DNA from: Trochalopteron elliotii
Taxonomy: Eukaryota; Chordata; Aves; Passeriformes; Leiothrichidae
Length of the DNA: 64,000 bases
Assembly (NCBI GenBank): GCA_024734555.1
Contig: JANPWX010000476.1
Location: 489,021-553,020 of the forward strand
Direction: 5' to 3'
The notes under the pieces are model-generated. The model was not told where the DNA came from. It saw only the letters and a list, made by a program, of their open reading frames with translations, and made no database searches. Made by a program: the position numbers and the translations under genes. This document shows, piece by piece, positions 63,947 through 64,000 of the stretch; within the stretch, counting starts at the first letter, position 1; each line of letters begins with the position of its first letter.

Positions 63947-64000
63947 TGTCCTGGGTTGTGGTGTAGAACGTGCACGGAGTATTCTACCACCATCTTCATG
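63947..64000 (+). mobile_element. Start of a second ERVL-like LTR, cut by the window edge
   Basis: The last 54 bp begin TGTCCTGGGTTGTGG and end CACCATCTTCATG. They align without gaps to the first 54 bp of the LTR at 23131 with 10 differences. It is therefore a related but distinct LTR copy or subfamily in the same orientation. The five bases before it, CTGAT (63942-63946), are the predicted target duplication. Whether it is a solo LTR or the 5' LTR of a longer provirus cannot be seen here. Confidence 0.88.

Noticed and set aside
23131..64000. The two LTRs as ends of one 40-kb element
   Set aside because: Each aligned stretch differs at 10 of 54 positions, the left LTR has its own perfect target duplication on both sides, and COX10 exons lie between them.
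1..64000. tRNA, rRNA, CRISPR array or bacterial-type operon
   Set aside because: No cloverleaf with A and B boxes, no regularly spaced repeats with spacers, and no tightly packed ORFs were seen; the DNA is plainly vertebrate nuclear.

Overview
The window is vertebrate, and the repeats point to a bird, most likely a passerine. It is AT-rich, gene-poor DNA with many 3' fragments of CR1 LINEs and a solo LTR of a class III (ERVL-like) endogenous retrovirus that starts TGTCCTGGGTTGTAG. Species and chromosome cannot be read from the sequence.

I can support one protein-coding gene with confidence: the 5' half of COX10 (mitochondrial heme A:farnesyltransferase, i.e. heme O synthase), on the minus strand. 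Four coding exons join in frame with canonical GT/AG sites. They are exon 1 at 56713-56755, exon 2 at 55485-55609, exon 3 at 53703-54027 and exon 4 at 46193-46317, giving 618 nt or 206 codons. This covers the mitochondrial presequence, the variable N-terminal linker, the conserved block ending in LARLSKIKLT, and the first two membrane segments of the UbiA fold. Exon 4 stops just before the first Asp-rich catalytic motif. I found no later exon, so bases 1-46192 are probably one very long intron 4, possibly with missed small exons.

The COX10 start lies in a compact CpG island at about 56.52-56.96 kb. A YY1/TISU-like element contains an upstream ATG. Two tiny uORFs and the main ORF are chained by ATGA stop/start overlaps. 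The promoter sits among CR1 fragments that all run in the COX10 sense direction. A diverged direct repeat of about 400 bp flanks exons 1-3, with one copy in intron 3 and one directly upstream of the promoter. The upstream copy was later split by a CR1.

Layout: 1-46192, presumed intron 4 with scattered CR1s, a solo LTR at 23131-23661 with a 5-bp target duplication, and simple repeats; 46193-56755, COX10 exons 4 to 1; 56520-56960, promoter; 56959-57808, the repeat copy with its CR1; 57809-64000, upstream intergenic DNA with one CR1, an unexplained 227-codon open frame, and the first 54 bp of a second LTR of the same superfamily running off the window. I saw no bacterial-type genes, CRISPR array, tRNA or rRNA, and no evidence of a new multi-gene system.
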